Below, piece after piece: positions 1 to 6,514 of a stretch of DNA of 7,628 nucleotides. The stretch is from contig VBKD01000186.1 of NCBI GenBank assembly GCA_005888075.1, positions 1-7,628 of the forward strand, read 5' to 3'. This DNA is from Chloroflexota bacterium. GTDB taxonomy: Bacteria; Chloroflexota; Dormibacteria; Dormibacterales; Dormibacteraceae. Numbering within the stretch: position 1 is the first letter of the stretch; the number at the start of each line of letters is the position of its first letter. Both the position numbers and the translations under genes were made by a program. The notes below the pieces were generated by a model. The model was not told where the DNA came from and made no database searches. It was given only the letters and a program-made list of their open reading frames with translations.

Positions 1-164
1 CATGGTTCGTCTTCTTCGCACCCTTTGCCCAGCCCGATGTCGCCATGTCGATCTTCGTCGAGCGAGGTGAGCTCTCGGAGGTCGAGGCGGCGCCCATCGG
101 GGTCGACATCATGAAGTACTTCCGCTCGCATCGGTCGTCGATCCAGCCGTCGGTGCTGCCGTGA
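1..164 (+). CDS. mrdA: Penicillin-binding protein 2, C-terminal end (partial)
   Basis: This is the last 53 codons of a gene that enters from the left; the reading frame is fixed by codon TGG at position 3 and it stops with TGA at 162-164. The visible peptide begins WFVFFAPFAQPDVAMSIFVE, which matches the closing part of the class B PBP transpeptidase domain, where a W-F-x-x-F-A-P segment follows the conserved KTG motif (outside the window). PBP2 is an inner-membrane transpeptidase that crosslinks peptidoglycan during cell elongation. The next gene, rodA, starts 16 bp later and encodes its usual glycosyltransferase partner, which favours MrdA over the division paralogue FtsI. The active-site serine and the membrane anchor cannot be seen. 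Confidence is good for a class B PBP and moderate for PBP2 specifically. Confidence 0.82.
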   Translation, partial: WFVFFAPFAQPDVAMSIFVERGELSEVEAAPIGVDIMKYFRSHRSSIQPSVLP

Positions 165-180
165 CGTCGCGAGGATCCGG

Positions 181-1320
181 GTGACGGCGAGGTCGCTGTG
201 GCACCGAGTGGAACGGATCCAGCCGATGCTCGCAGGCGTGCTGGCTCTGTTGGGCGTGATGACGATTTACAGCGCCGGCGCCGATTGGAGCCGGCAGATC
301 GTGTGGATCGGAATCGGCGTGGCCGCCTACATGGCAGCGGCGATGTTCGACTACCGGCGGCTGCTGCCGCTCGCGGCCGGCATCTACGCGGCGATGCTCT
401 TGATGCTCGTGGCCGTCCACCTGGTCGGCCACAGCGCCCTCGGAGCGCGGCGTTGGCTTTCCTTGATGGGCTTTCCGCTCGAACCTTCCGAGCTTTCGAA
501 GCTGCTGCTGGTGATCGTGCTGGCTGCTTTGCTCTCGCGAGAGGAACGTCTGGGATGGCGCACCTTCGGCCTCGTGCTCGTGCTCGTGGCCGCTCCTGCC
601 GCGCTGATCCTCACCCAGCCCGACCTCGGCACCACGATCGTGCTGGTTGCGGTCCTCCTCGGAATGCTGTGGGCCGGCCGCATCCGCCCCGGCCAGCTGG
701 CCTCGCTGGCCATCGCCACCATCGTCGCGATCCCGACGCTTCCGATCCTGCTGCACGGCTACCAGCGGCGGCGCCTCGACATCTTTCTCAACCCGGACTC
801 CGATCCGCTCGGAGCGGGGTACAACCTGCTGCAGGCGCGGATCGCGGTTGGCGTGGGCGGGTTCTTCGGCCAGGGCTGGCTCCACGGCCTGCAAGGCCCG
901 CTGGGCTTTGTGCCGGAGCGGGCGACCGACTTCGTGTTCGCGATCTTCGCCGAGCAGTTCGGACTCTTGGGCAGCCTCATCCTGCTGACCCTCTACGGCG
1001 CCCTGATGGTCCGGATGCTGAAATCGGCCGCGGTGGCCCCGGACCGCTTCGGTGAGCTGATCGCGGCGGGCGTGTTCGTGATGCTGCTGGTGCAGGTGGT
1101 CGAGAACATCGGCATGAATATCGGGTTGCTGCCGATCGCGGGCATTCCCCTGCCGCTGATCTCATACGGCGGTTCGGCGACCATCACCACCTTCGCCGCG
1201 CTCGGCATGGTCCAGTCGATCACGCTCCGCCGCCGGGTCGTGGTCCATGCCCCGGCCGCATTTGCCATCGAGGCCGTGCCCGAACCCGACCGCAGGGTTC
1301 GAATCTCGTCTACTTGGTAG
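181..1320 (+). CDS. rodA: RodA, SEDS-family peptidoglycan glycosyltransferase
   Basis: A 379-residue polytopic membrane protein, the usual length for RodA, with about ten hydrophobic segments. SEDS hallmarks are clear: GARRWL at 88-93 followed by EPSELSKL at 101-108, QPDLGTT at 146-152, and a loop ATDFVFAIFAEQFG at 248-261. In that loop D250 aligns with the aspartate essential for polymerase activity in this family. Near the C terminus is NIGMNIGLLPIAGIPLPLIS (309-328) followed by YGGSA. The protein polymerises lipid II into glycan strands with the PBP2 encoded just upstream. The GTG start at 181 is supported by GAGGA at 171-175, five bases upstream. RodA is preferred over FtsW because of the mrdA neighbour. 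The stop codon lies inside the putative promoter of rplU. Annotation is firm from motifs; the elongation role is inferred from family and context. Confidence 0.95.
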   Translation: MTARSLWHRVERIQPMLAGVLALLGVMTIYSAGADWSRQIVWIGIGVAAYMAAAMFDYRRLLPLAAGIYAAMLLMLVAVHLVGHSALGARRWLSLMGFPLEPSELSKLLLVIVLAALLSREERLGWRTFGLVLVLVAAPAALILTQPDLGTTIVLVAVLLGMLWAGRIRPGQLASLAIATIVAIPTLPILLHGYQRRRLDIFLNPDSDPLGAGYNLLQARIAVGVGGFFGQGWLHGLQGPLGFVPERATDFVFAIFAEQFGLLGSLILLTLYGALMVRMLKSAAVAPDRFGELIAAGVFVMLLVQVVENIGMNIGLLPIAGIPLPLISYGGSATITTFAALGMVQSITLRRRVVVHAPAAFAIEAVPEPDRRVRISSTW

Positions 1321-1323
1321 AAT
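1315..1323 (+). promoter_or_regulatory. Extended -10 promoter element for rplU
   Basis: TGGTAGAAT at 1315-1323 fits an extended -10 box (TGn followed by TAnnAT-type hexamer TAGAAT, five of six to consensus). It overlaps the rodA stop codon (1318-1320). No good -35 hexamer is seen 15-19 bp upstream, which is tolerable for an extended -10. The GTG proposed as the rplU start begins 8 bases after the hexamer, where transcription would be expected to begin, so the mRNA could be leaderless. This rests on pattern alone. Confidence 0.45.
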
Positions 1324-1331
1324 CTGTCGCC

Positions 1332-1844
1332 GTGCCCAAGCCAGACGAATCGCTGTCGGCCGTTGTCGTCAGCGGAGGAAAGCAGTACCGCGTAGCCCCG
1401 GGCGACCGAATCCTGGTGGACCGCCTGACGGCGGAACCGGGTTCGTCGCTGACGCTGGGCCGTGTCCTGCTGTTCAACGACGGCAAGGAGATCAAGGTCG
1501 GGGCTCCCGTCATCGATGGCATCGATGTCGAGGCGAAGGTCCTGGCTCATCGCAAGGGCCCGCGCATCGAAAGCATCCGGTACAAGTCGAAGAAGCGGGT
1601 CCGCGTCCATCGTGGCGGCCGCGCCGACCTGACCGCATTGGAGATCCTCACCGTTGGCGGGATCGGAGTGGAGAAGGAAACCGCGACCGAAACCAAGACG
1701 GAAGCCAAGCCCAGGAGCAGGGCGAAGGCGGCGCCGAAGAAGGCCGAGGTGAAGGCCGAAGTCGCGCCCGCCGAAGATACGGTTCAAGAGGTGAAGGAAG
1801 CGCCCAAGCGAACGGCCAGGCGTTCCAAGAAGGAGACTGAGTAG
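1332..1844 (+). CDS. rplU: 50S ribosomal protein L21 with a long charged C-terminal tail
   Basis: L21 binds 23S rRNA in the large ribosomal subunit. The conserved core starts at AVVVSGGKQYRVAPGD (10-25) and continues through VLLFNDGKEIKVGAPVI (45-61), VLAHRKGPRI (70-79) and the basic KSKKRVRVHRG stretch (85-95). With the GTG start at 1332 the protein has 170 residues against about 100 for typical L21. The excess is a Lys/Glu/Ala-rich, low-complexity tail (about 113-170), probably disordered. Start choice: the frame is also open from TTG 1314, which would overlap rodA, but neither codon has a Shine-Dalgarno sequence. GTG 1332 sits right behind a -10-like box and needs less N-terminal extension. 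Leaderless initiation is therefore inferred. rpmA follows without a gap, as in most bacteria. Confidence 0.93.
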   Translation: MPKPDESLSAVVVSGGKQYRVAPGDRILVDRLTAEPGSSLTLGRVLLFNDGKEIKVGAPVIDGIDVEAKVLAHRKGPRIESIRYKSKKRVRVHRGGRADLTALEILTVGGIGVEKETATETKTEAKPRSRAKAAPKKAEVKAEVAPAEDTVQEVKEAPKRTARRSKKETE

Positions 1845-2117
1845 TTGGCACACAAGAAAGGCGGCGGGTCGTCCCGCAACGGGCGCGACTCGAAGCCCAA
1901 GATGCTTGGCGTGAAGATCTACGCGGGTCAGACAGTGAATGCCGGCACCATCCTCGTTCGCCAGCGCGGGAGCAAGATCACTCCAGGCGACAGCGTCGGG
2001 CTGGGACGCGACCACACCCTCTTCGCGCTTGCCTCCGGCCTCGTCAAGTACGAGCGGGTGGGCAAGGACGGCCGGCGCATTCCGTCGCGAACCGTTTACA
2101 CCTCGTGGCGGGCCTGA
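1845..2117 (+). CDS. rpmA: 50S ribosomal protein L27, C-terminal end probably replaced
   Basis: L27 lies at the ribosomal peptidyl-transferase centre. The N terminus MAHKKGGGSSRNGRDSKPK is diagnostic, followed by LGVKIYAGQTVNAGTILVRQ, RGSKITPGDSVGLGRDHTLF (41-60) and GLVKYERVGKDGRR (65-78). The TTG start lies directly after the rplU stop, and AGGAGA at 1831-1836 gives a strong ribosome-binding site eight bases upstream. Family members usually end with a short beta strand about eight residues after the KDGRR region. Here the remaining residues IPSRTVYTSWRA do not resemble L27 and are the out-of-frame reading of conserved Obg sequence. The total of 90 residues is near normal length by chance. 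I infer that the true 3' end was lost at about 2078 together with the 5' end of obgE. Identity is certain; integrity is doubtful. Confidence 0.9.
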   Translation: MAHKKGGGSSRNGRDSKPKMLGVKIYAGQTVNAGTILVRQRGSKITPGDSVGLGRDHTLFALASGLVKYERVGKDGRRIPSRTVYTSWRA

Positions 2118-3258
2118 TGGAGGCGACGGCGGCCGCGGCGGCTCGGTGATCCTCAAGGCGACCACCGACCTCACCGACCTGTCGGAGTACAAGCGCCGTG
2201 TGAATTGGCAGGGCGAGGCGGGGGCGGACGGCGCAGGGGGCCGCAAGACCGGGCGCAACGGCGCGGACATCGTGCTCGAGGTGCCGGTCGGCACGCTGGC
2301 GCTGGACCGTGACGGCGCGCTGGTCGCTGATCTTGACCGGCCTGGTGCGACCGCCGTCGTTGCCCGAGGCGGCGCGGGCGGGCGTGGCAACGTGCACTTC
2401 AAGAGCTCGACACGGCATGCGCCCGACTACGCAGAGCAAGGCCTGACAGGCGAGGAGCTTCAGCTCACGCTCGACCTCAAGCTCATCGCCGACATCGGAT
2501 TGGTCGGACCGCCGAACGCCGGCAAATCTTCGCTGCTCGCAGCGCTGACTGCCGCGCGACCGAAGGTCGCGGATTATCCGTTCACCACGCTGGATCCAGA
2601 GCTCGGCGTGGCGGAGATCGATGACACCCGGGTGGTCATTGCGGACATCCCCGGGCTGATCGAGGGGGCGGCCCAGGGGGCCGGCCTCGGCCAGCGTTTT
2701 CTCCGCCACGTCGAGCGGACTCGCGTGCTGGTTTACGTGCTCGATGGTTCGTCACCGGACCCGTGGCAAAACCTCGAGACGGTTCGCAAAGAAGTCGAGC
2801 AGTTCTCCCGAGAGCTGTCGCAGCGTCCGTACCTCGTCGCCGTCAACAAGATCGACCTCGAGCCCGCGCGACTCCTGAGCAAGCGGACGCGCCGCAAGGG
2901 CGTCCATTTCGTCTCGGCGCTGGCCGGCGACGGTTTGCCCGAGCTGCTTCGCGCCGCGATCAAGGCGGTTGCCTCCGCACCTGAACCATCGCAACCGGCG
3001 CCCCCGCGCAACGTGACCAAGTTGGCCGTCAAGCCGAGCGGCGAGATGGTGATCGAGCGGCGCCCGTTCGGCTACGAGGTGCGGGGCGAACGCGTGGAGC
3101 GGCTCGTGGAACGGACCGATCTCGAGTCGGAAGGGTCGCTGGCTCGATTCCAGACAGAGTTGGACCGCCTGGGCGTGAACGCGGCCCTCGAGACGGCGGG
3201 CGTTCAGCCAGGAGACACGGTGCGAGTGGCGGGCGTCGAGTTCGAGTACCAGCCATGA
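2080..3258 (+). CDS. obgE: Obg/CgtA GTPase, N-terminal residues and start codon missing
   Basis: Obg is an essential GTPase in 50S assembly and stress control. Counting from the first recognisable residue (F at 2080), FRREPFTPRGG and GPDGGDGGRGGSV (11-23) belong to the glycine-rich Obg fold. The G domain shows GPPNAGKSS (G1, 143-151), TTLDPELG (169-176), DIPGLIEGA (G3, 189-197), NKID (G4, 256-259) and SAL (G5, 279-281). Residues from about 311 form an OCT-type C-terminal domain. Family members carry roughly 20 more residues ahead of FRRE, including the initiator Met; none is present. The frame is open upstream to ATG 1939, but that stretch is out-of-frame L27 code. The only nearby in-frame starts are TTG 2029 and GTG 2146, neither with a good ribosome-binding site, and the latter would cut further into the Obg fold. 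The coordinates given mark homology, not a start codon. Product identity is certain; function from this allele is doubtful. Confidence 0.88.
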   Translation, partial: FRREPFTPRGGPDGGDGGRGGSVILKATTDLTDLSEYKRRVNWQGEAGADGAGGRKTGRNGADIVLEVPVGTLALDRDGALVADLDRPGATAVVARGGAGGRGNVHFKSSTRHAPDYAEQGLTGEELQLTLDLKLIADIGLVGPPNAGKSSLLAALTAARPKVADYPFTTLDPELGVAEIDDTRVVIADIPGLIEGAAQGAGLGQRFLRHVERTRVLVYVLDGSSPDPWQNLETVRKEVEQFSRELSQRPYLVAVNKIDLEPARLLSKRTRRKGVHFVSALAGDGLPELLRAAIKAVASAPEPSQPAPPRNVTKLAVKPSGEMVIERRPFGYEVRGERVERLVERTDLESEGSLARFQTELDRLGVNAALETAGVQPGDTVRVAGVEFEYQP

Positions 3259-3854
3259 AGATCGGGGTGCTCGGCGGGACTTTCGACCCAGTCCACAACG
3301 GTCACCTCGCGGCTGCCCGAGCGGCGATGGACTGCGCCGGCCTCGACCGCGTTCTGTTCATTCCAAGCGCGCAGCCACCGCACCGGCCGGCTGCCGTTGC
3401 TGGTCCGGACGCGCGAGTGGAGATGACCAGGCTTGCGATCGATGGAGAGGCGGCGTTTCAGGTATCCGACATCGAGGTTCGTCGTGGCGGTCCTTCGTGT
3501 ACGGCCGACACGCTGGCCGCGCTGCAGGCGGCGTTTCCGGGCGACGAGCTGTTTTTGATCCTCGGCTGGGACGCGGCGAGGTTGTTCTCATCGTGGCATG
3601 AGCCCGACACGGTCAAACGGCTCGCGAGGGTCGTGATCGTGAGCCGGCCCGGAACCTCGAGCCCTGACTTTCAGCAGCTGGCGGCGGCGGGTCTCAAACC
3701 GGAGGACGTCGTGCTGTGCTTGCGGCCAACCCCGGACGTCTCGGGCAGCGCGCTGCGAAGCGCGATCCGTGCGGGCCGGCCGATCACCGGTGAGGTCCCC
3801 GCCGCGGTGGAAAGGTTCATCACAACGCACCGCCTCTATATGGATAATCAATGA
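3255..3854 (+). CDS. nadD: Nicotinate-nucleotide adenylyltransferase
   Basis: NadD transfers AMP from ATP to nicotinate mononucleotide, giving deamido-NAD in cytosolic NAD synthesis. The 199-residue length is typical. The nucleotidyltransferase signature GGTFDPVHNGHL (7-18) includes the HxGH motif, and PPHRP (41-45) fits the NadD dinucleotide-binding region. SDIEVRRGGPSCTADTL (71-87) resembles the family pattern around G-P-S-Y-T-x-D-T-L, with Cys at the usual Tyr. ILGWDAARLFSSWHEP (102-117) and SGSALRSAIR (163-172) match the late motifs; the last is a variant of the usual I-S-S-T-x-I-R. The ATG overlaps the obgE stop as ATGA, and no clear ribosome-binding site precedes it, so translation is probably coupled to obgE. 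The order obg-nadD-rsfS is common in bacteria. Confidence 0.95.
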   Translation: MKIGVLGGTFDPVHNGHLAAARAAMDCAGLDRVLFIPSAQPPHRPAAVAGPDARVEMTRLAIDGEAAFQVSDIEVRRGGPSCTADTLAALQAAFPGDELFLILGWDAARLFSSWHEPDTVKRLARVVIVSRPGTSSPDFQQLAAAGLKPEDVVLCLRPTPDVSGSALRSAIRAGRPITGEVPAAVERFITTHRLYMDNQ

Positions 3855-3855
3855 G

Positions 3856-4230
3856 TTGAGCCCCAAGGCAAAGGGACTTACGGCGCTTCAGCTGGCTCGC
3901 TTGCTGCGAGGGGCGGCCGTCGAGAAGAAGGCATGGGATCCGGTCGTGATCGACGTGCGCGATCAGACTTCGGTCGCCGACTACTTCGTCATCTGCGAGG
4001 GCGAGACCGACCGTCAGGTGCGCGCCATCGCGGACGGGATGGTGGAGGCGGCCAAGGCGAAGCAGATGAGGCCGCTCGCCGTGGATGGCTATCAAGACGC
4101 GGGCTGGATCCTGCTCGACTTCGATTCGGTGCTCGCCCACGTGTTCCTACCGGGGGAGCGGTCGTATTACGACCTGGAGAGCCTGTGGGCGCCGGCAGCC
4201 AAGAGGCGAAAGAAAGCAGCAGGAGAGTAG
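3856..4230 (+). CDS. rsfS: Ribosomal silencing factor RsfS (Iojap family)
   Basis: RsfS binds L14 on the 50S subunit and blocks subunit joining during starvation. From TTG 3856 the product has 124 residues, close to family size. Diagnostic segments are VVIDVRDQTSVADYFVICEG (30-49), TDRQVRAIAD (51-60), DGYQDAGWILLDFDSVLAHV (77-96) and ERSYYDLESLW (101-111). The TTG start lies one base after the nadD stop. It is the first plausible start that adds little beyond the conserved domain; the open frame extends to 3769 but only through nadD code. No strong Shine-Dalgarno is visible, so coupling to nadD is likely. The tail KRRKKAAGE is basic. It is the last gene of the plus-strand block. Confidence 0.93.
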   Translation: MSPKAKGLTALQLARLLRGAAVEKKAWDPVVIDVRDQTSVADYFVICEGETDRQVRAIADGMVEAAKAKQMRPLAVDGYQDAGWILLDFDSVLAHVFLPGERSYYDLESLWAPAAKRRKKAAGE

Positions 4231-4241
4231 CTTTCTTTCTC

Positions 4242-4281
4242 GACCCTCACCCAGACCCTCTCCCATAAATGGGAGAGGGGT
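4242..4281. repeat. Palindromic repeat element between convergent genes
   Basis: Two near-identical 12-base units lie head to tail at 4242-4253 and 4254-4265 (GACCCTCACCCA, GACCCTCTCCCA; one mismatch). The second unit forms the left arm of a perfect 11-bp inverted repeat, CCCTCTCCCAT at 4256-4266 with ATGGGAGAGGG at 4269-4279. The design matches a widely dispersed family of intergenic palindromes whose chance translations read PSPRPSPINGRG or PHPDPLP. That family link is from memory, not a search. The stem lies between the ends of rsfS and the convergent regulator gene, so it could also terminate transcription, but no U-tract follows on either strand; a run of six T occurs 21 bases after the stem on the plus strand. 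The rest of the 4231-4322 gap shows nothing else. Confidence 0.7.
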
Positions 4282-4322
4282 AAGGACGACGCGCTCGCCA
4301 TTTTTTAATTTCGCTTTCGAAT

Positions 4323-4673
4323 CTAGATCAGCTGTGCGTATCGATCGAAGATCTCTCTCAGCTCCGCAGGCGGTTCCACGCGGTGCTTTTTCATGACCTC
4401 GAAGAGGCTCAGGATGTGGCGCACGCCGGCCAGCGTGACGCCTTTCTCGCGCGTGAGGTGCTGGATGACCTGGACCTTGCTGATGTCGCGCTGTGAGTAG
4501 CGCCTGCGATTCGTGCCTGTGCGATGCGGCTCGATCAGCGCGGCGTCCTCGTACAGCATCAAGGTGCGTGGATGGGTCTCGAGGATCTCCGCGGCGACGC
4601 TGATCGTGTACAGCGGCTTGTCGAGATCGCTGAACGACTGATTCGATGCACGAGGTCCGGTTCGATTTGCCAT
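4323..4673 (-). CDS. MerR-family transcriptional regulator, HspR-like
   Basis: A 116-residue protein with an N-terminal MerR winged-helix domain. LYTISVAAEILETHPRTLML (21-40) holds the helix-turn-helix, YEDAALIEPHRT (41-52) follows, and RRRYSQRDISKVQVIQHLT (56-74) is the wing and second helical part. GVTLAGVRHILSL (78-90) is very like HspR, the repressor of dnaK heat-shock operons in actinobacteria. MerR proteins with short C-terminal parts usually bind DNA as dimers, and no metal-binding cysteines are present. The ATG lies 6 bp after the tadC stop in the same direction, with no obvious ribosome-binding site, so it is probably read from the Tad transcript. No chaperone gene is nearby, so a target cannot be named. 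A role in controlling the pilus operon is inferred from position only. Confidence 0.85.
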   Translation of the reverse strand: MANRTGPRASNQSFSDLDKPLYTISVAAEILETHPRTLMLYEDAALIEPHRTGTNRRRYSQRDISKVQVIQHLTREKGVTLAGVRHILSLFEVMKKHRVEPPAELREIFDRYAQLI

Positions 4674-4679
4674 GGGTTG

Positions 4680-5558
4680 TTACTTGAAGGCCCCGAGGGC
4701 CTGGATGATGGCCGGGCCAAGGAGCACGATCCAGAGGACGGGGAAGATGCAGCCGACCATCGGGAACACCATCCGCGATGACGCCTGAGCGGCGCGCTCC
4801 TGAGCGAGCTGTCGCTGGCGTCGTCGCAGCTCCGTCGCCTGGACACGCAACAACCGGGCGATTGGCACACCCATCTGATCTGATTGCACGATCGACTCGA
4901 CCAGGTGATGAAGGTCGGCCACGCCAATCGTGTCGGCCATGTTCTCGAGTGCGGCCATGCGCGGGCGGCCCAGACGGATCTCGCGGAGCACCTTGCCGAT
5001 CTCGTCGCCGAGAGCGTTGTGGAAGCGCTCCGTGATGCTCAGCAACCCCTCGTCCAGGCTCATCCCTGACTCAACGACCAGTGTCAGAAGGTCGGTCGCT
5101 TCGGCGAGCGTGTGCTGGATCTGCTGGCGCCGCTGCGCGATACGCTGCTCGAGCCACAGGTTCGGGAGGAAGTAGCCCGCGACCGCCAGGACTCCGCCGG
5201 TCAACGGGACCTGAACGACCAGAGGGATGGGAAACGGCAAGATCAGGCCGATCGCCAGGCCCGCGATGGCCAGGAGCGCGGCCAGGGCGTAGCGCATCGC
5301 CTGAAAGCCGGAGGGGGTGAGGCTGAGCGGATCGCCGGCCCGGCTCAGCTTCTGGCGCAGCCCGCCGACCGTCCGTGGCGGCAGGCGCGTCGCCAGCGGG
5401 CGCATGAGAGTTTCAAGACGTTTGACAAAGGTCTGGCGAGGTGGGGCGGCCGGATATGAGCCATTGGCCGCCGCGGCGCGGTACTGGTCGAGCGCCGCGA
5501 AGTAGGCCACCACGATGATCGCGCAGATGACGCCCGCGGCCGCCGCGATGGGAAGCAT
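4680..5558 (-). CDS. tadC: TadC-like inner-membrane protein of Tad pilus (GspF family)
   Basis: A 292-residue type II secretion F-family protein. A hydrophobic N-terminal segment (about 3-22) is followed by a cytosolic part, then a pair of membrane stretches (about 88-132) ending in FLPNLWLEQRI (130-140). The F domain includes TDLLTLVVESGMSLDEGL (155-172), LREIRLGRPRMAALENMA (191-208), LVESIVQSDQMGVPIARLLR (219-238) and a last membrane segment FPMVGCIFPVLWIVLLGPAI (265-284). This layout is typical of TadC, which forms the pilus platform with TadB. The ATG is preceded by GAGG on the minus strand (5571-5568), nine bases upstream inside the end of tadB; only 4 bp separate the two genes. The similar GspF-like partner directly upstream supports the call. 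The tadB/tadC assignment follows usual order and motif fit. Confidence 0.9.
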   Translation of the reverse strand: MLPIAAAAGVICAIIVVAYFAALDQYRAAAANGSYPAAPPRQTFVKRLETLMRPLATRLPPRTVGGLRQKLSRAGDPLSLTPSGFQAMRYALAALLAIAGLAIGLILPFPIPLVVQVPLTGGVLAVAGYFLPNLWLEQRIAQRRQQIQHTLAEATDLLTLVVESGMSLDEGLLSITERFHNALGDEIGKVLREIRLGRPRMAALENMADTIGVADLHHLVESIVQSDQMGVPIARLLRVQATELRRRQRQLAQERAAQASSRMVFPMVGCIFPVLWIVLLGPAIIQALGAFK

Positions 5559-5562
5559 TGGC

Positions 5563-6507
5563 TCAGGCCTCGAGAGCTGTCATTCGCTGGATGATCAGGT
5601 TGCCGATGAAGATCAGGAAGGCGGCCATCCCAAGCAGCACGTAACCGATGAAGGTGCTGGTCATCGGCGCGTAATAACCCGGAACGAAAATGTAGAGGCC
5701 AAGGGCGAGCAGGATCGGCAAGCCCGTGATGATGCCGGTGGAGGCGCGCGATTGCGCCGTGAGCACGCTCATGTCGCGCTTGGTCTGCAGGCGGTCGCGC
5801 AGCGTGTCCGAGATGTTGTCGAGAACCTCTGCCAGGTTGCCACCAACCCGGCTGTGCAAGAGGATCGCGGTCACGATGAATTCCAGGTCTGGGCTGTTGA
5901 TGCGCAACAACAGCGCGCTCAGCGCGTCCTCGACAGATGTGCCGAGCGTGATCTCGGTGGCCACCCGCTCGAACTCGGTGGACACCGGGGGCTGCGACTT
6001 GGAGGCAACCGTTTCCAAAGCGCGGTCGATGGCATAACCGGTCTTGAGTGAGTTGGATAGCAGCTGCAGCATTCCGCCGAGCTGCGCGTTGAACCTCGCC
6101 TGGCGCCTGCTCTGAAGGTAGTTCACGATCAGGGGAGGAACCGCGAAGCCCACCGCGGCGAGGATGATCGGCCCGAAGCCGAATCCAAATCGGAGGAGCC
6201 CGGCCAGCGCACCCAGAGCAACCGCGCCGATCCGGATCAACAGATATTCGGCGGCCGTGATGCTCAGGCCGGCCCGGGCGAGGTCTTCGGGGAGGGTGGG
6301 CTTGCCCTCCGCGCGGCGCCGCTCACTGAGATTTTCGGCCGCGGGTTTCAGGAGTCTTTCGACCAGATCACGCGGCGTGGCGCGCGGGGGCATCGGCAGC
6401 GTGGGCTCAGACGCCCGCTCTTTCCGGACCCTGTCCAGGCTCCAGAAGAAAATGATGATTGCGGCCGCCATAGGAATCGAGACGAGAAACTCAGGCGGCA
6501 GGTTCAT
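5563..6507 (-). CDS. tadB: TadB-like inner-membrane protein of Tad pilus (GspF family)
   Basis: A 314-residue F-domain protein with membrane segments at about 10-23, 88-125 (two passes), 258-275 and 286-305. The F domain is clear: LGGMLQLLSNSLKTGYAIDR (143-162), ALETVASKSQPPVSTEF, ITLGTSVEDALSALLLRINS (186-205), LEFIVTAILLHSRVGGNLAE (208-227), then VLDNISDTLRDRL (228-240). TadB and TadC form the inner-membrane platform on which the TadA ATPase assembles Flp pili. The ATG at 6507 is chosen over an upstream ATG at 6600. It has GAGGGA eight bases upstream and starts just before the first membrane helix, whereas the longer form would add 31 Arg/Pro-rich residues overlapping cpaB. The gap to cpaB is 13 bp and holds a hairpin described separately. 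Confidence 0.92.
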   Translation of the reverse strand: MNLPPEFLVSIPMAAAIIIFFWSLDRVRKERASEPTLPMPPRATPRDLVERLLKPAAENLSERRRAEGKPTLPEDLARAGLSITAAEYLLIRIGAVALGALAGLLRFGFGFGPIILAAVGFAVPPLIVNYLQSRRQARFNAQLGGMLQLLSNSLKTGYAIDRALETVASKSQPPVSTEFERVATEITLGTSVEDALSALLLRINSPDLEFIVTAILLHSRVGGNLAEVLDNISDTLRDRLQTKRDMSVLTAQSRASTGIITGLPILLALGLYIFVPGYYAPMTSTFIGYVLLGMAAFLIFIGNLIIQRMTALEA

Positions 6508-6514
6508 TTCGAGC

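Noticed and set aside
109..894. A 261-codon minus-strand open frame opposite mrdA and rodA
   Set aside because: Composition (His/Gln/Arg/Asp-rich) is that of a GC-driven shadow, and the plus strand carries clear SEDS motifs throughout.
1939..2079. Extending obgE upstream to ATG 1939
   Set aside because: This stretch codes in another frame for highly conserved L27, and the translated residues show no Obg N-terminal features.
993..2402. A 469-codon open frame on the minus strand opposite rodA, rplU, rpmA and obgE
   Set aside because: It lies wholly opposite well-identified genes, is rich in Arg/Pro/Ala and low in recognisable motifs, and long antisense frames are expected in DNA of this GC content.
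3843..3858. A -10-like GATAAT seven bases before the rsfS TTG, suggesting a second leaderless start
   Set aside because: The bases encode the conserved end of NadD, there is no other promoter support, and translational coupling to nadD is sufficient.
4085..4396. Small open frames running through the palindromic repeat after rsfS
   Set aside because: Their peptides (PSPRPSPINGRG type) are the usual spurious products of this repeat family, and they overlap rsfS and the regulator gene.
5515..6051. Plus-strand open frame of 178 codons opposite tadB
   Set aside because: It is antisense to a clear GspF-family protein and has shadow-like composition with no domain resemblance.
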